NCBI GenBank assembly: GCA_031835245.1
Contig: JAVKOQ010000473.1
Location: 1-34,378, forward strand
Direction of reading: 5' to 3'
DNA from: Balamuthia mandrillaris
Lineage: Eukaryota; Discosea; Longamoebia; Balamuthiidae
DNA length: 34,378 nt
Position numbers and translations under genes: made by a program
The notes under the pieces: generated by a model
Database searches by the model: none
Seen by the model: only the letters and a program-made list of their open reading frames with translations
Told to the model about the DNA's origin: nothing
In this document: positions 1-10,791 of the stretch, one piece after another
Layout: every line of letters begins with the position of its first letter
How positions within the stretch are numbered: the first letter of the stretch is position 1

Positions 1-36
1 GAGAGGGAGAGGGAGAGGGAGAGGGAGAGGGAGAGA
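1..36 (+). repeat. (GAGGGA)n microsatellite
   Basis: About six copies of GAGGGA lie at the window edge, inside the intron that follows the last visible ACAD10/11 exon. On the sense (minus) strand the tract is pyrimidine (TCCCTC). The same hexamer family recurs in the oxysterol-binding-protein intron. Confidence 0.8.
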
Positions 37-1230
37 GCGAAGACGTACTTGTAGGCAAGATCAGCAAGAGGATGACCGAGGGTGCTCAATTCCCAGTCTA
101 AGACAGCAATGACCTTGGCTTCAGTCGGATGGAAGATAAGATTTTCCAGCCTAAAGTCGCCATGTACTATTGATACAGCTGCATAGCAACAACATTAGCA
201 AAACAAACGAACAAGAAGAAAAGACAGAAAAGGAATGAGCAAAAAGAACAACAACAGCAAAATGTAACAACAAACTTTTGGAATCATCAGAAGGAATGTG
301 AGCGCGCAACCATTCGATAAGACTCTCCATGGCAGGAATGTGTTCCGTTCGAGACTTCTCATACTGCGAGCTCCACCGCGAGACCTGTCGAGCATAGTAA
401 TTGCCCGGCCGTCCAAAGGACGTCCCAAAGTTGTCCGGCAGCGAGGCCACGTCCACGTTGTGCAGCTTGGCCAGAGTTTCGTTCATGGCGTCGTAGATGG
501 CGGCTCGTTGGGCTGGCGTGTACTCGGGCAGCAGAGGGTCTCGGAGGACGCGACCCTGCAGGTACTCCATGATGTAGAAGGGGGTGCCCAGCACGCTGGC
601 GTCCTCGCATAGGCAGTAGGTCTTAGGCACTGGTACTGGTGTGTCCTGCAATGCTTTTTCAAACGGTTTTAAGCAGAGGAAGAAGAAGCAAGAAGAAGAA
701 GAAGAAGAAGAAGAAGAAAAAGAAGAAGAAGAAGAACAAGAAGCAAGAAGAAGAAGAAGAAAAAGAACAAGAAGAAGAAGAAGAAGAAGAAGAAGAAGAA
801 CAAGAACAACAAGAACAACAAGAACAACAAGAACAAGAAGAACAAGAACAAGAAGAACAAGAAGAAGAACAAGAAGAAGAAGAACAAGAAGAAGAAACAC
901 AAACCACGGATGATTTGGTATTCACGTTCTACAGCGTGAGCGCTGGGTAGCAGCTTGCCAGGCGGCTTCTTGCGCAGCACATACTGGCGGTTGTCCGTGT
1001 CCATTATCCAGAAGGTTGGATTGGACTTTTGTTTTGTGAAACACACCCAAGAGATTTAACCAAAACTATGAAGAAGAGTGCTTTTCGAAAAAGAGAAGAG
1101 AAGGTTTTGCCAACCTGTCCTCCATCAAACTGAGCGAGGTGGCGAATGTGACCCGAGAAAGGACGGACATGAAGGCGCATGTACTGGCACAGATTCTCTT
1201 GCGAGAAGCGATGGGCCTCTCGCACGGGCC
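1..1230 (-). CDS. ACAD10/ACAD11-type protein, N-terminal phosphotransferase-like domain (partial)
   Basis: In ACAD10/11 proteins an aminoglycoside-phosphotransferase-like kinase domain precedes an acyl-CoA dehydrogenase. Only the kinase-like domain lies in this window. Four exons fit: about 1230-1115, 1025-905, 653-276 and 178-49. In order they give a 'FDGGQ' + 'SNPTFWIMD' nucleotide-loop-like segment, '[20 protein letters not shown]', '[14 protein letters not shown]', '[15 protein letters not shown]', then the catalytic '[13 protein letters not shown]' (HGDxxxxN) and '[15 protein letters not shown]'. This order and wording closely match ACAD11. The exon ending at 49 has a good donor (GTACGT), and its intron runs off the window edge, so the dehydrogenase half must lie outside. 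The first exon is unresolved. An ATG at 1370 is the nearest upstream candidate, but the phase does not connect cleanly. The family role is in mitochondrial or peroxisomal breakdown of unusual (4-hydroxy) fatty acids. Confidence 0.85.
670..899 (+). repeat. Intronic (GAA/GAACAA)n purine tract
   Basis: About 230 bp of almost pure purine on the plus strand, built of GAA with interspersed CAA, lies inside the ACAD10/11 intron between the exons ending at 905 and starting at 653. On the sense strand it is a long TTC/TTG polypyrimidine tract ending shortly before the splice acceptor. The long E/K-rich or L/S-rich reading frames across it are by-products of the repeat. Confidence 0.9.
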
Positions 1231-1370
1231 CTGTATGCTATGAAGCCAAAACACAAAAAAAAGAGGGGATGAGTAAAACTAAAGCAGGTCTCGTCCCCCC
1301 CCCCACCCCAGAAGGAAGAGATGCATACAGCAGGAAAGCAGGACGGCTGATCGCTCTCGTCGTTCCTCAT

Positions 1371-1660
1371 TTTATTTTTGTTTTTTTTGTTTTTTTTTTA
1401 AAATGTCCACTTTAAAATAAATTTGTAAGCCATCGGGTTCGAACCGAAGCGGAAAAAATCTTAAAAAATAAAGTTGACTATGTATGGGATCGAACGCAAG
1501 CAAGCAGCATCAACAAAAGCAGGAAACGAAAAAGTAGCGGAGAGGGAAAGAAAAAGAGTAGCACGCGACGAACCGATTCTTCTTCAAAACTTCAAAACTT
1601 CAATCTTAGTTAAGAAGAGAACCCAAGGAGATAGAAGTTATCCCTCAAAAAAAAAAAACA
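1371..1660. promoter_or_regulatory. Divergent intergenic region ACAD10/11 - sortilin
   Basis: This AT-rich spacer lies between two head-to-head genes and should hold both promoters. No TATA box stands out. Two tRNA B-box lookalikes (GGTTCGAACC near 1437 and GTTCGATCC on the minus strand near 1490) are present, but no tRNA can be folded around them. Confidence 0.4.
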
Positions 1661-4600
1661 ATGATTGGCTTTGCAAATAACGGACAACCACGGCGGTGCT
1701 CCTTCGTCGATTCGGTAACGCGGCCGGTGGTGCTCGTAGCAGTGCTTATGTTGGCCTTTCTCGCGCCACGCCATTGCAGTGAAGCGGCTGCTGCTCCTGT
1801 TGTGGACAAGGTGTGTTTTTTGATCGACGCTTGCCATCAAAACGAAAAAAACAAATCACCCCACTTTGCTCTTTGTTGACAGTCGCTTTTTTTTCTCCAC
1901 GCTAACGCAGACGGAACTGCCCTTAGGAGAAGTGGTCGATCGGTTCGTTTGGCTTTCTTCACAGGTTACTCTTCTCACTTCTCCGTTATCGCTTTGCTCT
2001 TCTTTGCTCTCTCAGCTTCTCCTCTGCCTCTCCTCTTTGGCTCGTGCGTGCATATTCAAAAAAAATAAATCAGACGTGTTTGTTGATCACGGGACGTGGC
2101 AGCTTGTACAGAAGCAGGGATGGGGGTGGCACATGGATTTCTCAAGACAGCGCTTTGCTCGCTGCTGTTACTGGTAGTACAAGCACTGCCGCCCATGGCT
2201 CTGTGCAAGTGACCTCCGTCCATCCTTCTGCTGACCCCACCAAGGTTTCTTTCTTTCTTGTGGTTGCTTGGTTTCTCTTGTCGTTTCTCGCTGTTACTCA
2301 CAAACAAAAACAGGCAATGATAATTGGCAAGAAAGATGAGCAGGCGGTTCTCTGGTTATACCGCAGCGGCATCGATAGCGAACGGCAACCGCAAGACAGT
2401 CTAAAGGTCAACTACACAGCAGTATCGCTGACCCAATCTCTATTCGACGCGTCCATGCACGCCACTGAACCAGGCTGGGCCTTAGCTTTGCGGTGCGTTT
2501 TCTTCCCATGAGTAAGACTTACTTTTGCAACCAACCCGCCTTATTTATCTTTGGATGATTGATGGTAAGAGCAGATGGTCTTCAGACTGTCCTCTTGGCA
2601 GCAATTGCAACCAAGAGCTGATGCTAACCCAGGACCTTGGACTCACCTGGCAACTAGTGGCACGTTCTCAACAACCCCATTCTTTCTTCGGATTTCTGTT
2701 CTTTCATTGCCTCCTTCCCTCTTCCCTCTTCCCTCTTCTCCCTTCTTCTTCCTCTTCTTTGGTCAGCATTAGCTAACATTGAATAATAGGCGACAAAAGT
2801 GAGACAATATTCCTGGGCAGACATAAAGACCAGCACTCGCTCCAAGCAACAAATCTGGCTGGTATGGGAAGACGAGCAGGAGGATGTTGACTATGCTACA
2901 ACTCAATCGCGATGGGTGCCTGGTCAAGAGCTCAGTATCGGTCATACAGATGACTTTGGACAACGGTTCACTGTTTGGAAGAGAGCAGCTCCTAGCTATA
3001 CGTACACGGCGCCATTCATTTTCGTATCTGTGGTTTGTGTTCTTCGTCTTGCTTCTACTCGTTCCTCTGCTTCTGCTTCTGCTTCTGCTTCTGCTTCTGC
3101 TTCTGCTTCTGCTTCTGCTTCTGCTACAATAGTAACAAATGCACATGAAAATGAAGTTAGAGCCACAGCGATATGACAGAATGGGACTTTATGTCATGAA
3201 CGTGGCAACTGATGGAAGAGATTCTCGTTTAGTGCCTGCCAGCTTTCCGCTCGATCGTGACCTTCAAACTTGGTTTCAGGTATTCCCAAACAGAATCCCT
3301 TTGTTGACATTATTCTAAAAAAAATGTTGACAAAAACAGGGCACTCGAGAGATAATGTATCTTGGAGCGGAGGTAGGAGCCTACGTTGGTCTGTCGGACG
3401 AAGGTTATACATACCTCAACGTTTATCGTTCAGATGAAGCCGGTCTCAGTTATACCCTCTCATTGGGGCATGTTCACCATTTGCAACATGGTAGCGCTCA
3501 GTTCCTTCAAGTCAAAGGATTACCCGGTACTCTTGTGTTCTGTTCTTGTTCCTATTCCTGTTATTCCTGTTATTCTTGTTATTCTTCTTCCTCTTCTTCA
3601 TCCTTGTCCTATATTGTTCCTCGTTCTTATCATGACTAGGCATATACATTGCCAACACATTGGAGAATTGGAGCAGTAGTGTTGTTACAGAAGCTCCTCT
3701 TCTCAAATCCACAATTACTTGGAACAACGGAGGACTATGGCAAAGCCTAGCAGCGCCAAAGGGAGTTGATTGTGTAGGCGTATGTAGCCTACTTTCTGCC
3801 TGCCAGTTCCCTCCTACAACGAATGTTCACTTTAAACCTATGATGATGCCTAACAGCAGGAATGTCGACTTCATCTTCACGTTGGCTCTCACCAAGAACG
3901 GATAGGTTCGTGCAGCAGCACCTCAGATGCAGTAGGCCTCATTGTGTGCACAGGAAATGTTGGGCAGTATTTGTCTCCATTGAAAGATGATGTTGAAACA
4001 TTTTTGTCTCTGGATGGAGGACTATCTTGGGTAAGCTTACTACTTTATCGTTTGTTTGAAAGACTTTCTGACCCTTTTTGTTTGCAAGAAAATGATTAAT
4101 GAACGCTCAACATTGCACGCGTTTGCTAACAATGGCAGCATCATTGTCCTCGCAGAAAATCATAGACTAACTTCTGAGATAAGGTACTAAGTTTTCTCTA
4201 TGAAAATATGAGATCAGTTTTTTACTTTAAAACATGACTCAATTTGTTCTTATTCCAGTTATTCTTTGGATGGGGGAATGGATTGGTTGCGATTCAGTTT
4301 TACAAATCAACCTCTCCAAGTTGCCTCGCTCAGAGCAATCCCATTCTATCAAGCAACAGCTTCTGCGACGGCACAACCAGCGGGAGCAAGATTTCTATTG
4401 CACGGCATTCTCTCCTCCCGTTCCATTGTATTCACGATAGATTTTACGAGCGACACCTTCTCCTCTTCCTGTGCTGACAGCGACTATGAATTATGGCAGT
4501 GGACTGTAAGTGGCAATAGTGGCCTTGTTATTGATGCTGATGCTCAGCAATCTCTTTGTTTGATGGGTAATCACTCGCAGTATTTGCGCCTACGACCAGG

Positions 4601-5220
4601 AACTGCCTGTTGGAGCACGAGAATACGTAACCTCAATGCTTCTTCCACTGCTATTGTTCCTTGCAACTGCACTGAGATGGACTGGGAATGGTATTCGTTT
4701 GTTCTTTTTGATTCGTGATTATTGTTTTAACAGTGAAAAACAAACCAGTGACCGAGATTTCAGAAGAGCTCCTCCAACGAAGGAACATGATCTGGGGGTA
4801 TGCGTGCTCAACGGCAAGCCACCAGCAGACCCACCCGCGGATTGCGTTAAAGGCCAGACTTACATTCGGTCACGAGGCTACCGCAAGATCACTGGCAATC
4901 TGTGCAGCGGCGGCGTGGACCACTCTGGAGAGACCAAGCAGTGTCCTGACAAACATAGCGGTGCCATCGGCTCCCAAGGCTCTCGCACGTTGCTTGTTCT
5001 TATCGTGTTGGCTGGCACCATTACCGCCCTCGTCATTGTCGTTGCTGTGGCCGTGCGCAGCTCTTGGATTAGGAAGTTTATCCCCTGGGAGAATTGTTAC
5101 ATGCCCTCTTCTTCGTCTTCTTCGACATCCGGTCGCCGGCGGCGAGCACACCAGCACGATGAAGAGGAGGATGAAAACTCGGAACCCCTTATGCATGACG
5201 CTGAGGGTTTAATTCACTAG
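1661..5220 (+). CDS. Sortilin / VPS10-domain sorting receptor
   Basis: A complete multi-exon gene (roughly a dozen exons; early ones at 1661-1810, 1911-1964, 2074-2244, 2314-2492). The first exon encodes a signal peptide with core 'VVLVAVLMLAFLA'. The VPS10 propeller follows, with Asp-box motifs 'SRDGGGTW', 'LTQDLGLTW', 'SLDGGLSW' and 'YSLDGGMDW', and the conserved 'GIYIANTL' and 'GGLWQSLAAPKGVDC'. The 10CC cysteine module includes 'CNCTEMDWEC' and 'TYIRSRGYRKITGNLC', the classic sortilin signature. One membrane helix ('LLVLIVLAGTITALVIVV') precedes a short tail with an acidic run and 'NSEPLMHD', plausibly an acidic-cluster sorting signal. Known VPS10 receptors carry cargo from trans-Golgi to endosome or vacuole. 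Introns include pyrimidine microsatellites and one of only about 43 bp before the last exon. The start is the first ATG ahead of the signal peptide. Confidence 0.93.
3066..3125 (+). repeat. (CTTCTG)n microsatellite
   Basis: About ten hexamer copies lie in a sortilin intron between exons ending near 3023 and starting near 3169. A second degenerate pyrimidine run (TTCCTG/TTATTC type) lies at about 3540-3605 in a later intron. Confidence 0.85.
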
Positions 5221-5460
5221 TGTCCTCTGCGCTTGGAACAACTGCTATAGATTATCTATCGCTGAGAAGGACGACAATCGGAGGATGAAGAGCTTTCATA
5301 GCAATCTACCAGGCGCGTAAACAGCGTGATTGCCGCCGCTCTTGCACATTCATTCCACGTTTAACTCTTCATGACCACTGTGCTAAATGTATTTAATTTT
5401 CAAATCTTCAAGTCATAATCTCATTGAAGTGCGATCTCCCTCTCGCTCGCCTTTTGTCCG
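5221..5460. other. Convergent intergenic region
   Basis: This spacer lies between the 3' ends of sortilin (+) and the kinase-like gene (-). It presumably holds both 3' UTRs. No coding or structured element was seen. Confidence 0.4.
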
Positions 5461-8400
5461 TCAGCTCGGCTGGAGGTGGCGAAGAAGTTCCTGCAGCTTG
5501 GGCAAGGCCTCGTGGAGGGAGGGCCTGCGGTGAGGTTGGGGATGGGTGGCCTCCTCCAGCAGCTTGCTCAATGTGGGCATGCTTCCGTGGGGCAACACTC
5601 TTGTCTGCTCCATGAACACCGCCTGCATGCTCCTCCCAAAGCTCCACGTGTCAGCCAAGAAGGCATCGTATTCCTCCAATCCATAACAGGCATTCACTTC
5701 AGGAGCCATGAAGCCCCGCGTTCCCACACGTTTCCTGCTCATCAACCTTGGTGGAGGCGATGCTCGCTTTCTCTTCTTCCTTCCGTCTTTCCCTTCTTCT
5801 TCTTCCGCCTCTTCCGCCGGGGCAATAGTACCAGAATCAAGGTCGAGCAAGACCCAATGGCGGGTGGTTGGATCCCACATGATGTTCCCTGGCTTGATGT
5901 CCTGGTGGCAGATGCCATGGCTGTGGAGGTGCAGCATGGCTTGCATGATGTCCACCGCACATGCCAAGGCACACACCGCCCCGCTGGCTGGCCCAGCCGC
6001 TGCTTCTTGCATGCCCACCAGCCGGTTCTGCACCATGAGGTAGGCGTGTCTCCCGTCCTGCAGCCGGCGTGCTGCGGAGAAGTGGAGGGTGGGCAGGTTG
6101 GGATGGGGAGTGACTTTGCGCAGCAGGGCCATCTCCTGGTTGAGCTTCTTCCTGCATTTGAGGATGGCCACCTTGCCTCCCGGGCCTTTGCTCACCCATG
6201 TTTTGCGTCCCTTTTGGTGATGGGTGGTTGGTGGGTTGGAAGAAATGTGAGTCCCATGCACTGCAGCACTTTCAACAAGACCAAGGCCATCATTGCCCCC
6301 ACCTTTGGCACCCAGCCATGAATTTCAGCCAAAAGGTCCGCCGGAATCAGGCTTTGCATCTCCAACAACGCTAAGGCTTCGGGTTGCAGCTCTGGGGAAT
6401 CAGAAGAGGGAATAAAGCCAGCATCTTGCACTTCTTTTCCACCCCCCCACCCTTTCCTGCCTTCCGTGCTGTCTTTGCCGTGGCCTTTGTCTCTGCCTTT
6501 GTCCCGGTCTCCACAGTTCCTCCCTGGCCCTGTTGATTGCCCATCTGAAGTATCCGTTTGGGATTGTGTGTCTTTTTTGTCTTTAGGTGCTTTGGTGGGG
6601 GTATCAGCTGCGTGGGTGGCCCTGCCTTTAGGAACTTCACAGAAAGTGGGCAGGTAGCATGACAAACGAGTAGCCCGGCAAGGGCCCATTTCTTGCCAAA
6701 ATTGTTGCACATAGTTGCTAATTTTGCTCATCCTCTCGAACAATTCGAATGCTGCAACCACATCCTCGGCTTTTCGGATGTCCAGCACCCTGGGGTGTTG
6801 GCTCCACTGATACACAATGGAGTTGTGATCTTCGTCGAAAGTCGGTTGCATGGCAAAGAGATGCATATCCCAAGCGGCAGTGAGGACCCCATACACCCGC
6901 AACTCATTTAGGGTGTTGGTGAACTGTTGCTTGTTGTTCACGTGTTGGAGCAATGTAAGGACTTCCTTCTCCAGGGCTAGTCGCATGAATATAAGCAGCT
7001 TTTTGTGATCTTTATGGTCGGTTTGTGTGATATCTAAGGCCTCTGCAGATATCTCCACAAAGAGAAAAGGAAAGAAATGACGGCTGCTGCCTTGTGTTAG
7101 TTGTTCAAAACGTCATAGGGGAAAGGCAGAACAAACTTGGGAGATCCGTACAAATGACCACTATCTTGGTTGTGGGAGAAGCAAAGCTGGATGTCTGGCC
7201 TTCGGTCTTGTTTTTTCTTGGTGGTTGTGTGGCCTTGGATGGATACTCCGTGGTAGAGGGCTGGAATAACATGAAAGGGCATGTCCGGCGAGATATTGAT
7301 GGTTGTGCAGTGCCTCCAGTCAAATACTCGATCCCACACATACCTAGCCCACTGTGACTCATACTGATAGACAAAGTAGCACCCGCACAGCGAAACCAGC
7401 ACGTCCGACAACATCCAATCCCAAACATTCCGCAACATTTCTTGGAGCCCGGCCGCCACTACCCTTGGTGAGGCCTGTTGCGGATCAACCATATCTTTCA
7501 TCTCCTGGAAAAACGGTGAACTGCCATAACGCTGTTCCATCTCCTTCTGCTGAAGCAAAGGGGTGACATAATGAACGGGGTCTGGCCTGTCAATAGGTGG
7601 CAGCATGTCCTCGAATTGGTTTGTGTCTTGGATGATTCCATGATGCGCCAACCATCTCAATCTTCTCGCTTTAGGGCAGTCATCTGGCAGCAAACTATGA
7701 TGCGTCATTACATTCGTGAGTGGCACAAAATCGTGAGAAAAAGCAAGAAGCGCGTGCCAAGGGACTGAATGTATACCTCAATTTTTTGCCATAGTCAGTA
7801 AGTTGGTTGTGGAGGAACACTTTTGGGAGATATTATAATTATTGGTCAGTGATGCCGTTATGGGGCAGGGGACGACTTGGGGGTGACAAACCTGCAGGAA
7901 GTTTCTCGTATTCCTGGAAAGCTTCGTTAGAAGGCTGGGGCGCATCGAAAAAAATGAAGGCAATCCGTTGAGTGGTTCTGTTGAGGGTCACCACGTTCTC
8001 CCCGCACGCCAGCACCTCCACGCTCTCCATCGGCACATGCGCTTGTGACTCGAACAGGTCGAACGCCTCTTGTCCCAGTTTGATCAAGGCGTCCTCCTGG
8101 GCGTTGCCCACCTCCTTGCTGCTCCCCCGCTCCTCCGTCCGTTGGCCCTTGGGCCTTTGCCTGTTCTTTCTCTTTTTCGTTTTCTGGTTCTCTTTCTTGT
8201 GCCACTTGGGACATGATGGCGCGATGCTGTTCCTCCTCCTCTTTCGTCATGGCCCGCACGACGGTCATATTGGGAAAAAAGTGGGGATCGTGAAGACGGC
8301 ACAATAGGTGGCCCAGTTGCGCTTCAGAGCTGTTCAGAGTCGCAAACTGCTTCCTTTGTGGGATCCAAAGGGCCACCTCTGAACTGAAGAGCCACGTCGT

Positions 8401-9050
8401 ACGGCCCACATGGAGTGTAAGAGGGGGTTCCCCACAGAAGGGTTCCTCTCCTTGCTCCTTGGAGGGCTGTGGCGTGGAGGCAACTCTTTGTTGGACTGCC
8501 GGTGGTTGGGAGGCTGCAGTGTGGGCAAGTTCCGCAAGGGAAGTATTTTGGAAGGAAGGAAATGAGTAGTCAAGCACTACCACACAACAAACAATAACGC
8601 ACCCTTCAAGAGCAGCCGAGCCAACAACTTTCTTTGTGCCCTGCCTTTGTAGCAGTTTTTAGCAACAGAACCTACACCCGGAAAGAGCATGTCCAACAGC
8701 TCAGTTACGGTTTTGGTCTGCCACTCTGTCCTTCACATGTCTTCCTTCCTCGGTAAATCACTCCAGTCGATATCAGACGATCCGGCCCTGTGAGTAGCTT
8801 CGCTCACTTTCCTTCTTTTCGATCCTGCTTGTGACTCATGGATTTCGCTTGTCCCGCTTTGTTCTTCCTCCATTTCCTCACCCTGAGCCTCTTCTTGTTC
8901 CTCTTCCTGTTCCTCTTCCTCCTCCTCTTCCTCTTCCTCTTCCTCTTCTCTTCCTCTTCCTCTTCCTCTTCCTCTTCCTCTTCCTCTTCCTCTTCCTCTT
9001 CCTCTTCCTCTTCCTCTTCCTCTTCCTCTTCCTCTTCTTCGTTGGTGCAT
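5461..9050 (-). CDS. Divergent protein-kinase-domain protein with long N-terminal region (possible Crinkler-type nuclease-kinase)
   Basis: This appears to be one multi-part gene ending at 5461. The kinase domain (about 6260-5461) has 'KVAILK' (beta-3 lysine), 'NQEMALLRK' (helix-C glutamate), 'HQDIKPGN' in place of HRDxKxxN, 'DLDSG' in place of DFG, and 'GTRGFMAPE', so it may be active but is atypical. Upstream segments include 'LRVYGVLTAAWDMHLFAM' (about 6900) and 'RRPDIQLCF' (about 7180), which could belong to a restriction-nuclease-like fold, and a segment at 8583-7840 of no recognised family. The 5' part is a run of RG dipeptides and glutamates from a hexanucleotide repeat. Some joins are explained by introns (for example, a donor at the 'KLPA' codons near 7890 to an acceptor near 7770). 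About two frame changes are not explained, so the gene may be decayed or mis-split. The Crinkler comparison is inference. The kinase call is firm. Confidence 0.6.
8888..9038 (+). repeat. (CTTCCT)n hexanucleotide tract, probably coding
   Basis: About 150 bp of CTTCCT with CTTGTT variants. Read on the minus strand in the frame joined to 'SEIHESQAGSKRRKVSEA' it encodes alternating Arg-Gly followed by glutamates. Because the unit is six bases it preserves the frame on expansion. It is either the 5' coding exon of the kinase-like gene or its leader. Confidence 0.75.
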
Positions 9051-9257
9051 GCTACTCCTTTAATTGGCGAGCCGAGGTACTTATCTCTGCTGGCTGGCTT
9101 GCTACTTCTTTTCTACTTCTTTAAGAACTTCTTTCCACTACTCCTTCTTCCGTTGCTACTGCTACCGCAGGCACGACGACAAGCACCTCTCATCTCAGCA
9201 TCATCCCCCATCGGCGTCCTTTAAATTTTTTTCTGGCGGGAACATGAAATTTCTGCT

Positions 9258-9312
9258 GGGTTAGCCTAGCCCTAGCCCTAGCCCTAGCCCTAGCCCTAGC
9301 CCTAACCTAACC
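9258..9312. repeat. Interstitial telomere-like array
   Basis: The array reads GGGTTAG, then six exact copies of CCTAGC, then CCTAACCTAACC. The outer parts match TTAGG/TTAGGG-type telomere repeats in opposite orientation on the two sides. The core CCCTAG is a one-base variant of CCCTAA. It lies just upstream of the kinase-like gene and at the start of a gene-free stretch. Confidence 0.7.
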
Positions 9313-9657
9313 GTCTCCTGGGATAGCGCCCAAACCCTGGAGCCTTTTCTTTTGCAAAAGCACCCTGCTGTAATGGAATAATGCCTCCATTACACGTTCC
9401 ACCAAAGTTGTTATCTCGTCAGGACATCATTGTGGCGAAAGGAAGGGAGCTGTACGGACAGGGTCCGGCAGCATTGGGTCCTACACCCGCGAATGCATCC
9501 ACCCACTGTGGTGCATTTGTGCAAGATTTGCGAAATGTGCAAGTTTAATGTAGGCGGTGATGTATTGGAACAGTTGCAGAAGTAGTGGCCCTCATGCCTC
9601 TGCTGAGCATAGCCCTGTAACATATAGTTCGTCAATCTAATAATTGTTAGGCCCGTT

Positions 9658-9701
<44 letters not shown>

Positions 9702-9831
9702 ATACAGGTTGAACCTAAAGCCCAAGTTTTCTTGAAGTAGGTGCCTTTGTAAGCTTGAACAAGGACCAGCAAGCCAAACGCTATAGGCGTTTTCGTTTCA
9801 GCAGGGGTCTGTGTTCTTCTAGCAAACGAAC
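9313..9831. other. Gene-free stretch with hairpin and (AG)n
   Basis: No gene is supported here. The stretch holds an 8-bp perfect hairpin (9370-9377 with 9386-9393, loop 8) and the (AG)20 tract at 9661-9700. A short plus-strand frame near 9490-9585 with a CxxCxxxC pattern is too short to call. Confidence 0.5.
9661..9700 (+). repeat. (AG)20 microsatellite
   Basis: A perfect AG dinucleotide run of 40 bp lies in the intergenic space downstream of the MEA1 homologue. Confidence 0.95.
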
Positions 9832-10791
9832 TTACGCTTCGTTTCTGTTATTGTTAGAAGGACACGCCTCCTCAGCCTCATCAGAGGAGGAAGGCGAGGA
9901 GGATGGAGAGGAAGCCATGGCAATCCCATTAGGAGAAGAGGTGTGACCAGGATTCAAAGCATTGCAAAGGAATTGGTGCCAAGCGTGCTCTGGCACATTA
10001 AGAGCCCAAGGCGGAGTGTAACTTAGGCTGAAGCCTTTCATGGCCTCCTTTATGCTTTGTACCTGCTCGCCAGCCAACAACGAACCCGTTGCTTCCTGGG
10101 TTGTGCCAACTCCTTCTTGTTGCGGTTGGTGGTGGTGGTGTTGGAGCCCCAATTCGGCTGCATAGTTCTCCTCGAAGCGGCGATAGGCTTTAGCCACCCG
10201 CTTCTCCTCTTTCTCTTTGGTGAGAGGGGCGGAGGACAATGGCCAGACTCCCTTCTTCTTGTTATTGCCGTTGGTGAAGAGGTCTTCTTCAGGCTCGAAG
10301 CTTTGTGTTGGTAAGCCAAAGCCTTCGGCTTCCTCCTCTGCTTCTTCCTGCTGCTCCTTTTCTTCGTGCTCTGCTTCGGTGCATGCTTCTGCTTCCAGTT
10401 GCGGACAAGCGGCGGCCTCGTCTTCCTCCTCCTTATCATGTTGTTGGTTTTCGTCCTCCTCCTGTTGTGGTAGGGGTTGGTAGTGGCCCGTGTACGGTTG
10501 TTGCTCTCCCTCTTCGAGGCCCTCTCCTTCGTCCAACCGAGCATAAAAGCTACCACTCTCAAACGACGACGACGACAAGAACTGAATGTCTTGTTCCTCA
10601 TCTTCCTCGTCTTCTGGATCACTGCCAAAGTCCCAAGCAGCACCGCCGCCACCCCCTCCAAAGCTTGTTGTTGCTGACCAGCCTTCCTCCTCCTGCTGTT
10701 GCTGCGGCTCCTCCTCCCAACCGTTGGGCGTTGGCTCAGCTGCAGCGTCCTTTTGTGGTTGGTCCTCGCCGTTAGTTTGTCGTGCTTCCAT
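9832..10791 (-). CDS. MEA1: MEA1 (male-enhanced antigen 1) family protein
   Basis: A single uninterrupted 319-residue reading frame. The N-terminal two thirds is acidic and Gln/Glu-rich. It includes 'YTGHYQPLPQQEEDE' (residues about 95-110), which parallels the 'YSYQPLNQDPEQEE' stretch of animal MEA1. The C-terminal block 'VQSIKEAMKGFSLSYTPPWA' followed by 'EHAWHQFLCNAL' parallels the conserved MEA1 ending (VKRTMAGVSL..PAWA..W..VVQKAL). The cellular role of MEA1 is poorly defined. Human MEA1 is shorter (about 185 residues); the excess here is low-complexity acidic sequence and a His/Gln run. The start is the only ATG ahead of the conserved parts. The gene has no introns, unlike its neighbours. 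The next upstream gene on the same strand ends 218 bp away. Confidence 0.8.
   Translation of the reverse strand: MEARQTNGEDQPQKDAAAEPTPNGWEEEPQQQQEEEGWSATTSFGGGGGGAAWDFGSDPEDEEDEEQDIQFLSSSSFESGSFYARLDEGEGLEEGEQQPYTGHYQPLPQQEEDENQQHDKEEEDEAAACPQLEAEACTEAEHEEKEQQEEAEEEAEGFGLPTQSFEPEEDLFTNGNNKKKGVWPLSSAPLTKEKEEKRVAKAYRRFEENYAAELGLQHHHHQPQQEGVGTTQEATGSLLAGEQVQSIKEAMKGFSLSYTPPWALNVPEHAWHQFLCNALNPGHTSSPNGIAMASSPSSSPSSSDEAEEACPSNNNRNEA

Noticed and set aside
639-950. Long Glu/Lys-rich open frames on the plus strand
   Set aside because: They are produced by the GAA repeat inside an ACAD10/11 intron and show no start, domain or codon signal.
1430-1500. Two tRNA B-box-like motifs (GGTTCGAACC; GTTCGATCC on minus)
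   Set aside because: The flanks are AT-rich with no A box, anticodon stem or acceptor pairing, so no tRNA or tRNA-derived SINE can be supported.
9480-9590. Short frame with CxxCxxxC (HLCKICEMCKF)
   Set aside because: Under 35 residues and bounded by stops, with no partner exon or family match. It could be a transposon remnant but is not supportable.
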